A DNA stretch of 64,000 bases from Oleiagrimonas sp963747595 (GTDB taxonomy: Bacteria > Pseudomonadota > Gammaproteobacteria > Xanthomonadales > Rhodanobacteraceae): assembly GCA_963747595.1 (NCBI GenBank), contig CAVVFO010000002.1, forward strand, positions 310,001-374,000, written 5' to 3'. A program made the position numbers and the translations under genes. The notes beneath the pieces are model-generated. The model saw nothing but the letters and a program-made list of their open reading frames with translations, made no database searches and had not been told where the DNA came from. Positions 1 to 8,143 of the stretch are shown piece by piece (position 1 is the first letter of the stretch; each line of letters opens with the position of its first letter).

Positions 1-568
1 CGGGTCGCTGGCCACAGCCGGCTTCGGCACCGCCCTGGGTGTGATTCGCGCCGGCGTCGGAGCCGGTCGCATCGCGCACGTGTTCGCCGGTGAAACACGG
101 CCCTGGATGCAGGGGGCTCGTCTGACCATGTGGGAGCTGATGCGCGACGGCATCGATGCCACACTGGTGGCTGATGCGGCCGCGGCCCACCTGATGAAAA
201 CGGGGCAGGTGCAATGGGTGATCGTGGGCGCCGATCGCATTGCCGCCAATGGCGATACGGCCAACAAGATCGGCACCTATCAGCTGGCCATCGCCGCGCG
301 GCACCACGGCGTACGGTTCATGGTGGTTGCGCCGACGTCCACGATAGACATGTCCACGCCGCATGGCGAGTGCATCGACATCGAACTGCGTGATTCCTCC
401 GAGCTGCTTTCGCACGCGGGGCAACGTATCGTCGTCGACGGCGCACAGGCGTGGAATCCGGTCTTCGACGTGACCCCGGCTGCACTGATCGATGCCATTG
501 TCACGGAAGCCGGCGTGGTCGAATCGCCGGATGCCGATACCATGCGGCGTGTTTTCGCGCACGCGTGA
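1..568 (+). CDS. mtnA: S-methyl-5-thioribose-1-phosphate isomerase, 3' part only
   Basis: Converts 5-methylthioribose-1-phosphate to 5-methylthioribulose-1-phosphate in the cytosolic methionine salvage pathway. The gene enters from the left edge already in frame (codons from base 2), so the N-terminal half and the catalytic cysteine, which in this family sits just before the NAGALAT motif, lie outside the window. Visible family features are the ATAGFGTALGVIR stretch at the edge and GADRIAANGD, which carries the catalytic aspartate. The C-terminal part looks complete. Its TGA overlaps the GTG start of the next gene (GTGA), so the two are probably translationally coupled. The identification is firm; only the start is missing. 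Confidence 0.93.
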   Translation, partial: GSLATAGFGTALGVIRAGVGAGRIAHVFAGETRPWMQGARLTMWELMRDGIDATLVADAAAAHLMKTGQVQWVIVGADRIAANGDTANKIGTYQLAIAARHHGVRFMVVAPTSTIDMSTPHGECIDIELRDSSELLSHAGQRIVVDGAQAWNPVFDVTPAALIDAIVTEAGVVESPDADTMRRVFAHA

Positions 569-972
569 GGTTGCGACGGGAAATTATCTGGTTCGCCGTC
601 GGTGGCGTGATCGGTTTCCTGGTTGATGCGGGGATCGTCGAGGCGCTGGTGACCGCCACGCACTGGAACCCGTACACCGCGCGACTGGTCTCGTTTCTGA
701 CCGCGGCCAGCGTGACCTGGTGGTGGAATCGGACGGTCACGTTTTCTCATCGGCGGCGGCATCGCGCATCCGGCGAGTGGGTTCGCTGGCTGGCCGTGAT
801 GGCCGTCGGCGCGGGTATCAATTACGGCGTCTATGCCCTGGTGCTGGCGCTTTTTGCGATCGCCCGTGCATGGCCCGTCCTCGGTGTGGCAGCCGGTTCG
901 CTGGGTGCCGCCGGATGCAATTTTGCAGGCGCACGGACGCTGGTTTTCAGTGGCAGCAAAAACGCCCCCTAA
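565..972 (+). CDS. GtrA-family small membrane protein
   Basis: A 135-residue, very hydrophobic protein with four predicted transmembrane segments (about residues 5-27, 33-52, 72-98 and 103-125). The pattern of an early F-x-x-x-G-x-x-x-x-x-x-D segment followed by a W-N-R motif after the second helix is typical of GtrA/DPMS-like proteins. These are thought to help flip polyprenyl-linked sugars during surface polysaccharide or teichoic acid glycosylation. The start chosen is the GTG at 565, overlapping the mtnA stop; longer upstream versions would run inside mtnA. No glycosyltransferase partner (GtrB) is adjacent, so the substrate is unknown. Confidence 0.8.
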   Translation: MRLRREIIWFAVGGVIGFLVDAGIVEALVTATHWNPYTARLVSFLTAASVTWWWNRTVTFSHRRRHRASGEWVRWLAVMAVGAGINYGVYALVLALFAIARAWPVLGVAAGSLGAAGCNFAGARTLVFSGSKNAP

Positions 973-997
973 GCCGCTGTTTTGAAAGGTGTTTTAT

Positions 998-1027
998 CGG
1001 GCAAAATGGTATGCCGTGTGGTATACT
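998..1027 (+). promoter_or_regulatory. Candidate sigma-70 promoter of gyrA
   Basis: A TATACT -10 element lies at 1022-1027, with a weak CGGGCA -35 (998-1003) 18 bases upstream. It sits in the gap between the GtrA-like gene and gyrA, giving a leader of roughly 75 bases. The -10 is convincing and the -35 poor. Confidence 0.4.
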
Positions 1028-1111
1028 TTTGCGGTTGCCTCCGACCCGTTGAATGTGCGCGTTCCGCGCGCTGCCGGGAACCCGCTCATTGCCGCAAAGG
1101 GAAGCCGTTAG

Positions 1112-3757
1112 ATGGCAGAACTCGCCAAAGAAATCATTCGCGTCAACATCGAAGACGAGATGCGTCAGAGCTATCTCGATTACGCCATGAGCGTGATCGT
1201 CGGCCGTGCGCTGCCGGATGTTCGCGACGGCCTCAAGCCGGTGCACCGACGCGTGCTGTTCGCCATGAACGAGCTCAGCAACGCCTGGAATCGCCCATAC
1301 AAGAAGTCCGCCCGCGTGGTCGGTGACGTTATCGGTAAATACCATCCCCACGGTGACAGCTCGGTCTACGATGCCATCGTGCGCATGGCGCAGCCGTTCT
1401 CGCTGCGTTACATGCTGGTCGACGGGCAGGGCAACTTCGGTTCGGTGGACGGTGACAACGCCGCAGCCATGCGTTACACCGAAGTGCGCATGAACAAGCT
1501 CACGCATGAGCTTCTGGCGGATATCGACAAGGACACGGTTGACTTCGGCTTCAACTACGACGAAACCGAAAGCGAGCCCCTGGTCCTCCCCACGCGCGTC
1601 CCCAACCTGCTGATCAACGGTTCGGCCGGCATCGCGGTGGGCATGGCCACCAATATTCCACCACATAACCTGGGCGAAGTGATCGATGCCACCATGGCGT
1701 TGATCGAGGATCCGCAGCTGGATGTGGACGTCCTGATGCAGTACATGCCCGGGCCGGATTTTCCCACCGCCGGCATCATCAACGGTTCGGCCGGCATCGT
1801 CTCAGCGTATCGCACCGGCCGCGGCCGGGTGCTGGTGCGCGCCCGAGCCGAGATCGAGACCGAGTCCAACGGCCGCGAAACCATCATCCTCACCGAGCTT
1901 CCGTATCAGGTGAACAAGGCGCGGCTGATCGAGAAAATCGCCGAACTGGTCAAGGACAAGCGCATCGAGGGCATTTCCGAACTACGTGACGAATCGGACA
2001 AGGACGGCATGCGCGTGGTCATCGAGATCCGCAGGGATGCAATGGCCGACGTGGTGCTCAACAACCTGTTCCAGCAGACCCAGTTGCAGGTCACTTTCGG
2101 TGTCAACATGGTGGCGCTGATCGACGGCCAGCCACGCCTGTTGAATCTCAAGGACGTGCTGGAAGCTTTCATCCGTCATCGCCGCGAAGTGGTCACGCGG
2201 CGCACCATCTTCGATCTGCGCAAGGCACGTGGTCGCGCTCATATCCTGGAAGGCCTGACCGTTGCCCTGGCCAACATCGATGAGATGATCGAGCTGATCA
2301 AGAGCTCCGAATCGGCACAGGTGGCACGCGAGCGCATGCTGGCCAAGCGCTGGCAGCCAGGCATGGTGCATGCGCTGTTGACGGCCTCCGGTGCCGACAT
2401 GTCGCGGCCAGAGGACATGGATCCGCGTGACGGTCTCAAGGACGACGGTTATCAGCTGTCCGAGGTGCAGGCCAAGGAAATCCTGGAGATGCGCCTGCAT
2501 CGCCTGACCGGTCTGGAGCAGGAAAAACTCAGCGACGAATACCGCCAGATCCTGGATGCCATCCGCGGCCTGATCGCCATCCTGGAAGATCCGGAACGCC
2601 TGCTGACGGTCATTCGGGATGAGCTGGAGGCCATCAAGGCCGAATACGGCGACAAGCGCCGCACGGAGATCCAGCAGTCGCAGGAAGATCTCGATGTGCT
2701 GGATCTGATCGCGTCCGAGGACGTGGTGGTCACCCTGTCGCACACCGGCTACATCAAGCGCCAGCCGGCCAGTACCTACCGCGCACAGAAGCGTGGCGGC
2801 AAGGGCCGCTCCGCCTCCGCGCTGAAGAACGAGGATTTCGTCGAACAGTTGTGGGTGGTCAATACCCACGACACCTTGCTCACCTTCACCAGCACCGGTC
2901 GCGTGTACTGGCTCAAGGTCTACCAGATGCCCGACGCCGGGCCGAATGCTCGTGGCAAGCCCATCGTCAACCTGCTGCCGCTGGCAGCAGACGAATACGT
3001 GCAGGCGGTACTGCCGGTGCGTGAATATGCCGAGGACCAGTTCGTGTTCTTCGCCACCCGCAAGGGCCGGGTGAAGAAGACCCCGCTGACCGAATTTGCC
3101 TACCAGCTGCAGAAAGGCAAGATTGCCATCAAACTCGACGATGGTGATGCACTGGTCAACGTGCGCCTGACTGATGGCAACAGCGACGTGCTGTTGTTTG
3201 CCTCCAACGGAAAGACCGTTCGCTTCGACGAGGAGAGTGTGCGTTCCATGGGCCGTACCGCGGCCGGCGTGCGCGGCATGAAGCTGGCCGACGGATCCGA
3301 TGTGGTGTCCATGTGCGTGCCCAGCGGCGACACGCAAGTGGACGTGCTCACCGCCACCGAGCGTGGCTATGGCAAGCGCACTGCGCTGGAGGAATTCCCC
3401 GTCAAGGGCCGCGGCATCCAGGGCGTGCTGGGCATCAAGTGTTCCGAACGCAACGGCAAACTGCTGGCCGCCGTGCTGGTCCGCGACGATCAGGAGCTGA
3501 TGCTGATTTCCAACCAAGGCACCCTGGTGCGCACCCGTGCCGCCGAAGTCTCGCGCCTGGGCCGCAATACCCAGGGTGTCACGCTGATACGCCTGCCGGA
3601 GGACGAGTCCTTGATCGGTGTGGTGCGTCTGGACGCCGAAGACGACACACTTGAGGACGAGCTCACGGCTGACGGCGCCGCATCCGCCGACGGGAACAGC
3701 GACGGGACCTCTCCGGCCGACGACGATAACGAAGCGGGTGATCAGCCCGAGGCGTGA
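1112..3757 (+). CDS. gyrA: DNA gyrase subunit A
   Basis: Breakage-reunion subunit of the A2B2 gyrase that introduces negative supercoils. At 881 residues it has normal length. The winged-helix/tower core occupies about residues 1-520, with the catalytic tyrosine at Tyr122 in AAAMRYTEVR. Numbering matches E. coli across the quinolone region: Ser83 and Asp87 (HPHGDSSVYD) are both present, the state associated with susceptibility. The C-terminal pinwheel contains the GyrA box QKRGGKG, and the protein ends in an acidic tail rich in Asp and Glu. The ATG at 1112 follows AAGGGAAG and gives the standard MAELAKEI-type start. It is transcribed alone or with the upstream pair. Confidence 0.98.
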   Translation: MAELAKEIIRVNIEDEMRQSYLDYAMSVIVGRALPDVRDGLKPVHRRVLFAMNELSNAWNRPYKKSARVVGDVIGKYHPHGDSSVYDAIVRMAQPFSLRYMLVDGQGNFGSVDGDNAAAMRYTEVRMNKLTHELLADIDKDTVDFGFNYDETESEPLVLPTRVPNLLINGSAGIAVGMATNIPPHNLGEVIDATMALIEDPQLDVDVLMQYMPGPDFPTAGIINGSAGIVSAYRTGRGRVLVRARAEIETESNGRETIILTELPYQVNKARLIEKIAELVKDKRIEGISELRDESDKDGMRVVIEIRRDAMADVVLNNLFQQTQLQVTFGVNMVALIDGQPRLLNLKDVLEAFIRHRREVVTRRTIFDLRKARGRAHILEGLTVALANIDEMIELIKSSESAQVARERMLAKRWQPGMVHALLTASGADMSRPEDMDPRDGLKDDGYQLSEVQAKEILEMRLHRLTGLEQEKLSDEYRQILDAIRGLIAILEDPERLLTVIRDELEAIKAEYGDKRRTEIQQSQEDLDVLDLIASEDVVVTLSHTGYIKRQPASTYRAQKRGGKGRSASALKNEDFVEQLWVVNTHDTLLTFTSTGRVYWLKVYQMPDAGPNARGKPIVNLLPLAADEYVQAVLPVREYAEDQFVFFATRKGRVKKTPLTEFAYQLQKGKIAIKLDDGDALVNVRLTDGNSDVLLFASNGKTVRFDEESVRSMGRTAAGVRGMKLADGSDVVSMCVPSGDTQVDVLTATERGYGKRTALEEFPVKGRGIQGVLGIKCSERNGKLLAAVLVRDDQELMLISNQGTLVRTRAAEVSRLGRNTQGVTLIRLPEDESLIGVVRLDAEDDTLEDELTADGAASADGNSDGTSPADDDNEAGDQPEA

Positions 3758-3769
3758 TCGCGCAGGCAC

Positions 3770-3808
3770 GTCACCTCGCGCTGCGGGCACATTGCAGCGC
3801 GAGGTGAC
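3770..3808 (+). terminator. Perfect 14-bp hairpin behind gyrA
   Basis: GTCACCTCGCGCTG (3770-3783) and CAGCGCGAGGTGAC (3795-3808) are exact reverse complements around an 11-base loop, 12 bases past the gyrA stop. No T-run follows, so it is either a Rho-type 3' end stabiliser or a bidirectional stop between convergent gyrA and the peroxiredoxin gene. Confidence 0.55.
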
Positions 3809-3912
3809 CGGTCACGCATGCGGGAGCACGTCGAAACTGGGCCAGGCGATGGTTTTCTGATGGGCTTCGGGCGCCGCATTTCGCGGGCCCGGTGGTCTTC
3901 GTAATCCGGATC

Positions 3913-4392
3913 TCAATCGATGGCCTGCAGCATCGCTGCGGCGCTGGAGACCTTGAACTCGCCAGGAGCCTCCACATGGACGGACTTGACCACACCGTCC
4001 TCGGCATACAGGGCGAATCGTTGGGCGCGCAGACCCATGCCGAAATCGGTGCCGTCCATTTCCAGGCCCAACGCCTTGACGAAGGCGCCATTGCCGTCGG
4101 CCAGCATGTAGAGGTCGTCCGGCACCTGATGTGCTTCGCCCCAGGCGGCCATCACGAAGGCATCATTGACGGACACGCAGGCCACGTCCACGCCACGCTC
4201 CCTGAACGCAGGCAACTGCTCCACGTATCCGGGCAGGTGATGCTCCGAACAGGTGGGGGTAAACGCGCCTGGAACGCCAAACAGCACCATCTTGCGTCCG
4301 GCGAACAATTCTGCCGTGTCGATGCTCTGCATGCCGTCGTGCATGCGGTTGACGATGACGGCGGGAATGGGCTCGCCTGCCTTGATGGTCAT
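3913..4392 (-). CDS. Prx5-type peroxiredoxin
   Basis: Thiol peroxidase reducing hydrogen peroxide and organic hydroperoxides in the cytosol. The protein is 159 residues when started at the ATG at 4392, which yields the usual MTIKAGEPIP N-terminus; an earlier in-frame ATG would add 21 atypical residues. The peroxidatic cysteine is Cys48 in PGAFTPTCSEHHLPG, and Cys72 in DVACVSVND matches the second conserved cysteine of the family. The C-terminal resolving cysteine of animal PrxV is absent, so recycling by glutaredoxin/glutathione or another low-molecular thiol is likely. It is divergent from hsp20, which fits a stress-response neighbourhood, but no OxyR site was recognised. Confidence 0.92.
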   Translation of the reverse strand: MTIKAGEPIPAVIVNRMHDGMQSIDTAELFAGRKMVLFGVPGAFTPTCSEHHLPGYVEQLPAFRERGVDVACVSVNDAFVMAAWGEAHQVPDDLYMLADGNGAFVKALGLEMDGTDFGMGLRAQRFALYAEDGVVKSVHVEAPGEFKVSSAAAMLQAID

Positions 4393-4440
4393 GTGCGGTT
4401 TTCCGGGGAGCGGAGGAGCCACCGATGCTATCAGCAAACC

Positions 4441-4468
4441 CTTGAAACGGGACACTCAGTACCTATGT
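4441..4468 (+). promoter_or_regulatory. Sigma-32 (RpoH) heat-shock promoter of hsp20
   Basis: CTTGAAA at 4441-4447 is a perfect heat-shock -35. After 13 bases comes ACCTATGT (4461-4468), which matches 6 of 7 informative bases of CCCCATnT. It lies about 50 bases upstream of the hsp20 start. Confidence 0.75.
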
Positions 4469-4519
4469 TTGCGACAGGCGGCAAGCGTGCCGCACTCAAC
4501 TTGGAGTGGAGGGTTTGAC

Positions 4520-4975
4520 ATGAACGTGACGCGTTACAGCCCGTGGCAGACATCCAACGGGTTTCAGGATGAAATCAAGCAGGTGTTCGACCGCTTCTTT
4601 ACCGGCGAGAATGCCGATCAGTCCGATGTGGTGACCAGCCAATGGGCGCCACGGGTGGATATCCGGGAGCAGGACAACCGCTTCGTGATTCTTGCCGACA
4701 TTCCCGGCGTGGATCCGAAGGATATCGAGGTGCACATGGACAAGGGCATCCTGTCCATCAAGGGCGAGCGCAAGGCCGAGGCGAAAAACGAAACCAATGG
4801 CCGTTTCACCCGGGTGGAACGCTCCTACGGGCAGTTCTACCGCCGTTTCGCACTGCCTGACAGTGCGGATGCCGAGCAGATCAGTGCGGTGGGCAAGCAC
4901 GGGGTTCTGGAGATCTCGATACCCAAGAAACCCGAAACCACGCCGCGTCGTATCGACATCCATTCGGCGGAATAA
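4520..4975 (+). CDS. Small heat-shock protein, Hsp20/IbpA family
   Basis: ATP-independent holdase that binds unfolding proteins and hands them to DnaK/ClpB. The 151-residue protein has a short N-terminal arm, an alpha-crystallin domain at about residues 42-137 ending in the GVLEISIPKKP signature, and the C-terminal I-x-I motif (Ile145/Ile147) that docks into neighbouring subunits during oligomerisation. The ATG at 4520 is preceded by GGAGGG (4508-4513) six bases away, which decides the start against a much longer open frame. A sigma-32 promoter lies directly upstream and the co-chaperone gene cbpA follows. Confidence 0.95.
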   Translation: MNVTRYSPWQTSNGFQDEIKQVFDRFFTGENADQSDVVTSQWAPRVDIREQDNRFVILADIPGVDPKDIEVHMDKGILSIKGERKAEAKNETNGRFTRVERSYGQFYRRFALPDSADAEQISAVGKHGVLEISIPKKPETTPRRIDIHSAE

Positions 4976-5029
4976 GCAAAGCGGCTGCAAAATGCTGTAG
5001 CGTTGCCGCCTTGCGGCGCCCAGCTCATA

Positions 5030-5066
5030 CGGCCCGTGGGGCGCCATGCCGCACGGGCCGGTTTTT
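5030..5066 (+). terminator. Intrinsic terminator between hsp20 and cbpA
   Basis: CGGCCCGTG (5030-5038) pairs with CACGGGCCG (5052-5060), with an inner GGC/GCC extension, followed by GTTTTT. It should end most hsp20 transcripts, so cbpA is expressed by read-through or from its own start. Confidence 0.75.
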
Positions 5067-5099
5067 GATCATGTACATGCACAGAGTGGACGGTCACGC

Positions 5100-6005
5100 A
5101 TGGAGTTCAAGGACTACTACGACATCCTGGGAGTGAAGCCCGAAGCCAGCGAGGCGGAGATCAAGACCGCCTATCGCCGGCTGGCGCGCAAGTATCACCC
5201 CGACCGCAGCAAGGAAAGCGGAGCCGAGGACAAGTTCAAGTCCGTGAGCGAGGCCTATGAAGTACTCAAGGATGCCGAGAAGCGCCGCGAGTACGATCAG
5301 CTGCGTGCCGGCGGCGGCTATCGGGGCGGCGATTCGTTCCGGCCGCCACCGGGCTGGAGCGGAGGCGGTGGACAAGGCGGCTTCGGCGGTGTCCACGGCG
5401 CCGGTGATTTCAGCGATTTTTTCGAATCGTTGTTCGGGCAACGCCGGGGTGCGCCGGGTGGGCGCCCCGGCGCGCAGCGGGGACAGGACCTGAGCGCGCA
5501 CATCGACGTCGATCTGCAGACCCTCTATGCCGGCGGACAGACGCGCGTGAAGCTGCATGACGGCACCAGCGAACGCACCCTCGAGGTGAAAATTCCCGCC
5601 GGTATCCAGCCTGGCAAGGTGATCCGCCTGTCCGGTCAGGGACATCCGGGGTTCGGCGGCGCGCGCTCGGGCGACCTGCTGCTTGAGGTGGGCCTGCGCG
5701 AAGGCGGCCGTTTCAAGCTCGATGGCCGCAACGTTCTCGGGTCGGTGGCGGTTGCGCCCTGGGAAGCGGCGCTGGGTGCGTCGGTTCCAGTGGATACGCT
5801 GGGCGGTCAGGTGGAGCTGCGCATACCCGCGGGGACACAAAGCGGCGCGCGACTGCGTCTGGGCGGGCGCGGCTTGCCGGGCAAGCCTGCCGGCGACCAG
5901 TTGGTGACCGTGGAAATCAAGGTTCCCGCCGTCGCCGGCGATGCGGACCGCGCCGCCTATGAAACATTTCGCGACGCGTTCGACGACTTCGACCCGCGTT
6001 CGTAA
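5100..6005 (+). CDS. cbpA: DnaJ-class co-chaperone CbpA
   Basis: Stimulates the DnaK ATPase and delivers substrates; E. coli CbpA also binds curved DNA. The protein is 301 residues: a J domain at about residues 4-67 with the His33-Pro34-Asp35 motif, a Gly/Phe-rich linker (about 72-135), then two beta-rich substrate-binding domains containing GxIQPGKVIRLSGQG-type segments. The cysteine zinc-finger repeats of true DnaJ are absent, which separates it from the dnaJ gene at 34.3 kb. The start at 5100 has only a weak GAGTGGA ribosome site. No cbpM modulator gene follows; the next gene is convergent. Confidence 0.93.
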   Translation: MEFKDYYDILGVKPEASEAEIKTAYRRLARKYHPDRSKESGAEDKFKSVSEAYEVLKDAEKRREYDQLRAGGGYRGGDSFRPPPGWSGGGGQGGFGGVHGAGDFSDFFESLFGQRRGAPGGRPGAQRGQDLSAHIDVDLQTLYAGGQTRVKLHDGTSERTLEVKIPAGIQPGKVIRLSGQGHPGFGGARSGDLLLEVGLREGGRFKLDGRNVLGSVAVAPWEAALGASVPVDTLGGQVELRIPAGTQSGARLRLGGRGLPGKPAGDQLVTVEIKVPAVAGDADRAAYETFRDAFDDFDPRS

Positions 6006-6032
6006 ACAAGGCCGGCAAGAGCCGGCGAGCAG

Positions 6033-6091
6033 TGCCCGCCCTACGATGTCATGTTTGATTGAGCGAGCGCCGGGCTCAAACAGGGCGGGCA
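6033..6091. terminator. Large nested stem-loop between convergent cbpA and pilH
   Basis: TGCCCGCCCT (6033-6042) pairs with AGGGCGGGCA (6082-6091), with an inner TTTGA/TCAAA pairing. A second palindrome, GCCGGC-AAGA-GCCGGC, precedes it. No T-run is present; it is probably a bidirectional 3' end structure or REP-like element. Confidence 0.45.
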
Positions 6092-6109
6092 TGCCCGCCG
6101 GTATGTGTG

Positions 6110-6475
6110 TCAGCCCGCCAGAAGCTCGTTCATGGTGCTGGACAGCTCGTCCTCGTTCACCGGCTTGGTGACATAGGCCTTGGCGCCCTGACGCAGGCCC
6201 CACACGCGGTCGGTATCCTGATCCTTGGTGGTCACCAGCACCACGGGAATATGCGCGGTATCGGTGTCCTTGCTGATGGTGCGGGTGGCTTGGAAACCGT
6301 TGAGGTTGGGCATGACCACGTCCATCAGGATCAAGTCCGGCAGTTCGCGCTTGGCAGCCTCCACGCCAGCGGCTCCATCCTCGGCGGTCAGCGCCTCGTG
6401 CCCGAGTTTCTCCACAATGCGCTTGATCCCCAACAGCTGCGAAGGGGAGTCGTCGACGATCAGGATGCGCGCCAT
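6110..6475 (-). CDS. pilH: Single-domain response regulator, PilH-like
   Basis: A 121-residue CheY-type receiver with no output domain. The phospho-acceptor is Asp52 in ILMDVVMP; the acidic pair Asp8/Asp9, the conserved Thr (VTTKDQ) and Lys (TKPV) complete the active site. The sequence runs MARILIVDDS...LNGFQATR...VTTKDQDTDRVWGLRQGA, strikingly like PilH of Pseudomonas and Xanthomonas. PilH antagonises or balances PilG in the Chp chemosensory control of type IV pilus retraction and twitching. The remaining pil-chp genes are not in this window, so the assignment rests on sequence likeness alone. Confidence 0.78.
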   Translation of the reverse strand: MARILIVDDSPSQLLGIKRIVEKLGHEALTAEDGAAGVEAAKRELPDLILMDVVMPNLNGFQATRTISKDTDTAHIPVVLVTTKDQDTDRVWGLRQGAKAYVTKPVNEDELSSTMNELLAG

Positions 6476-6598
6476 ACGGGAAGTGTCCTTTCAACATGTC
6501 AATTGGCTGATTCTACGTCTGCGGTCGATCGCATCCAAGCGTGGCAATGGATATGGGTGTGGGCAGAGCGGAGCGGTGCATCCGTGAGCGGGAGGCAA

Positions 6599-7606
6599 CT
6601 ATGGGGAATCACCGCCGATACGGACCAGGGTGCGACCGAACGAGTCACCGGCAAGCATGGCATCGAAGACCGACGGGATCTCGTCCAGAGCGACTTCGCG
6701 TGTGCGGATGGTCTGCAGGTGACGCGGCTTCCAGTCCGATGCCAGGTGTTGCCAGAGCGTGTCGCGGATGTCGCGCGCGGTGCCGGCCGAGGCGATGCCG
6801 AGGAGACTGACGCCACGGATGATGAAAGGCATGACGGTGGTGGGCAGGTTGGTACTGCCCACCAGGCCGCAGTTGGCGACGTTGCCGTACGGCGACGTGC
6901 AGGCAAGCAATCCCGCCAGCATGTCACCACCGACATTGTCCAGGGCGCCGCCGAAGCGTGCCGAGGCCAGCGGCCGGTCATCAAACTCCAGTTCGAGTCG
7001 ATTGATGCATTTGGCGGCACCCAGCGATCGCAGAAAATCGAAACGATCCGGCTTGCCGCTGATGGCATGCACCTCGAAGCCGGCACGGCTGAAGATGTCC
7101 ACGGCCAGCATGCCCACGCCCCCGGTCGCGCCGGTGACGGCAATGGGGCCGTGCTCGGGCGTCTGTCGATTGTCCAGCATGCGCAGCAGGCCGAGCGCAG
7201 CAGTGAAACCGGCCGTGCCCAGAGTCATGGCCTCGCGCAGATCGAGGCCATCGGGCAGCGGGATGGTCCAGGCGGCGGGCAGGCGCAGGTATTCGCTGTA
7301 GCCGCCATCGCGCGTCTCGGACAGGCCGCTGCCAGTACACAGCACGGCGTCACCCTCCTTGAATGCCGCATCCGTCGAGGCAACCACGTGACCGGCCACG
7401 TCGATGCCGCCATTGAGCGGGAAGCGTCGCAGGATTTTCCCCTCGCCCGTCCCCGCCAGCGCATCCTTGTAATTGACGCTGGAGTAGGCCGTGCGGATGA
7501 CGACTTCGCCTTCGCTGAGCGTGTCCAGATCGATTGATTCGATGCCGGCGCGATAGCCAGCGTCGTCGTTGTGGATGCGGAAGGCGTTGAAGGTGTCAGG
7601 AGTCAT
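6599..7606 (-). CDS. acuI: NADPH-dependent acrylyl-CoA reductase / YhdH-type oxidoreductase
   Basis: A zinc-free medium-chain dehydrogenase/reductase of 335 residues. The GroES-like domain carries the conserved SSVNYKDAL segment (about residues 42-50) and the PLNGGIDVAGHV motif; the Rossmann fold has TGATGGVG (158-165) for NADPH binding. Members of the YhdH/AcuI subgroup reduce acryloyl-CoA to propionyl-CoA and detoxify this reactive thioester. It is transcribed alone, with a 43-base gap to the broken GIY-YIG gene upstream. Other quinone-oxidoreductase-like activities cannot be excluded from sequence. Confidence 0.85.
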   Translation of the reverse strand: MTPDTFNAFRIHNDDAGYRAGIESIDLDTLSEGEVVIRTAYSSVNYKDALAGTGEGKILRRFPLNGGIDVAGHVVASTDAAFKEGDAVLCTGSGLSETRDGGYSEYLRLPAAWTIPLPDGLDLREAMTLGTAGFTAALGLLRMLDNRQTPEHGPIAVTGATGGVGMLAVDIFSRAGFEVHAISGKPDRFDFLRSLGAAKCINRLELEFDDRPLASARFGGALDNVGGDMLAGLLACTSPYGNVANCGLVGSTNLPTTVMPFIIRGVSLLGIASAGTARDIRDTLWQHLASDWKPRHLQTIRTREVALDEIPSVFDAMLAGDSFGRTLVRIGGDSP

Positions 7607-7649
7607 GAAGAGGCATATAATTAAGATTCAATGACTTACCAATCTTTTC

Positions 7650-7955
7650 TCAGGTCACTTCACCGAAGAGGTCGCGCCAACCGGGGTTATCGTCCTCGAC
7701 GAGTTCCATTTTCCACGCGCGTTTCCAACCCTTGATCGCCTTTTCGCGCAGGATGGCGGATTCCATGGTTCCGTGCTGTTCGTACCAGACCAGATTGTGG
7801 ATACGATACTTTTACGTGAAGCCCTCAATGGCGTCGTTCTTGTGTTGCCAGACGCGTTTGATGAGGGTTGACGCGACGCCGATATAGAGTGTGCCGCGTT
7901 CTTGACTGGCAAGCACGTAGACCCAAGGTGACGTTCCATCGTCTCCAGTCCTCAT
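7650..7955 (-). pseudogene. GIY-YIG nuclease-superfamily gene with an internal stop
   Basis: Reading from the ATG at 7955, 47 codons give a protein with the GIY-YIG pattern WVYVLASQ...GTLYIGV and the following LIKRVWQH segment. Codon 48 is TAA (7812-7814). The same frame then continues without any shift through KYRIHNLVWYE and the AILREKAIKGW segment, with the conserved glutamate, to a natural TGA at 7650. The intact protein would have been about 101 residues, normal for the YhbQ/UPF0213-like class of small nucleases. A single base change, for example AAA to TAA, explains the lesion. It is either a recent pseudogene or a sequencing error. Confidence 0.82.
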
Positions 7956-7995
7956 TTGTAGTCAGATAAGTGCGTGTCTGATCAAGCTCCAATCT

Positions 7996-8023
7996 CGTCA
8001 TTCCGGTGAAAGCCGGAATGACG
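7996..8023. repeat. REP-like palindrome of the GTCATTCC type
   Basis: CGTCATTCCGG (7996-8006) and CCGGAATGACG (8013-8023) form an exact 11-bp stem with a 6-base loop. It belongs to the same general sequence type as the longer element at 60832-60913, which starts CGTCATCCC and ends GGGATGACG. Confidence 0.7.
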
Positions 8024-8126
8024 GATCGAAGGCTCTGGCAAGCATGTGGTTAAGTTCATCCATGGCCTGCCGGGGAGGTATTGCACTGAATCCCGGATCA
8101 ACGGCCCTCTATAGCCTGTCCGGGAT

Positions 8127-8143
8127 GAGTTCATCATGAACTC
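8127..8143 (-). terminator. Perfect palindrome overlapping the lpd stop codon
   Basis: GAGTTCAT and ATGAACTC flank a single C and overlap the first bases of the lpd stop codon. There is no T-run downstream on the reverse strand, so termination is uncertain; it may protect the 3' end of the suc operon mRNA. Confidence 0.3.

Noticed and set aside
1982..3790. Reverse open frame of about 600 codons opposite gyrA
   Set aside because: Antisense shadow of gyrA; the His/Gln-rich product matches no family and has no ribosome site.
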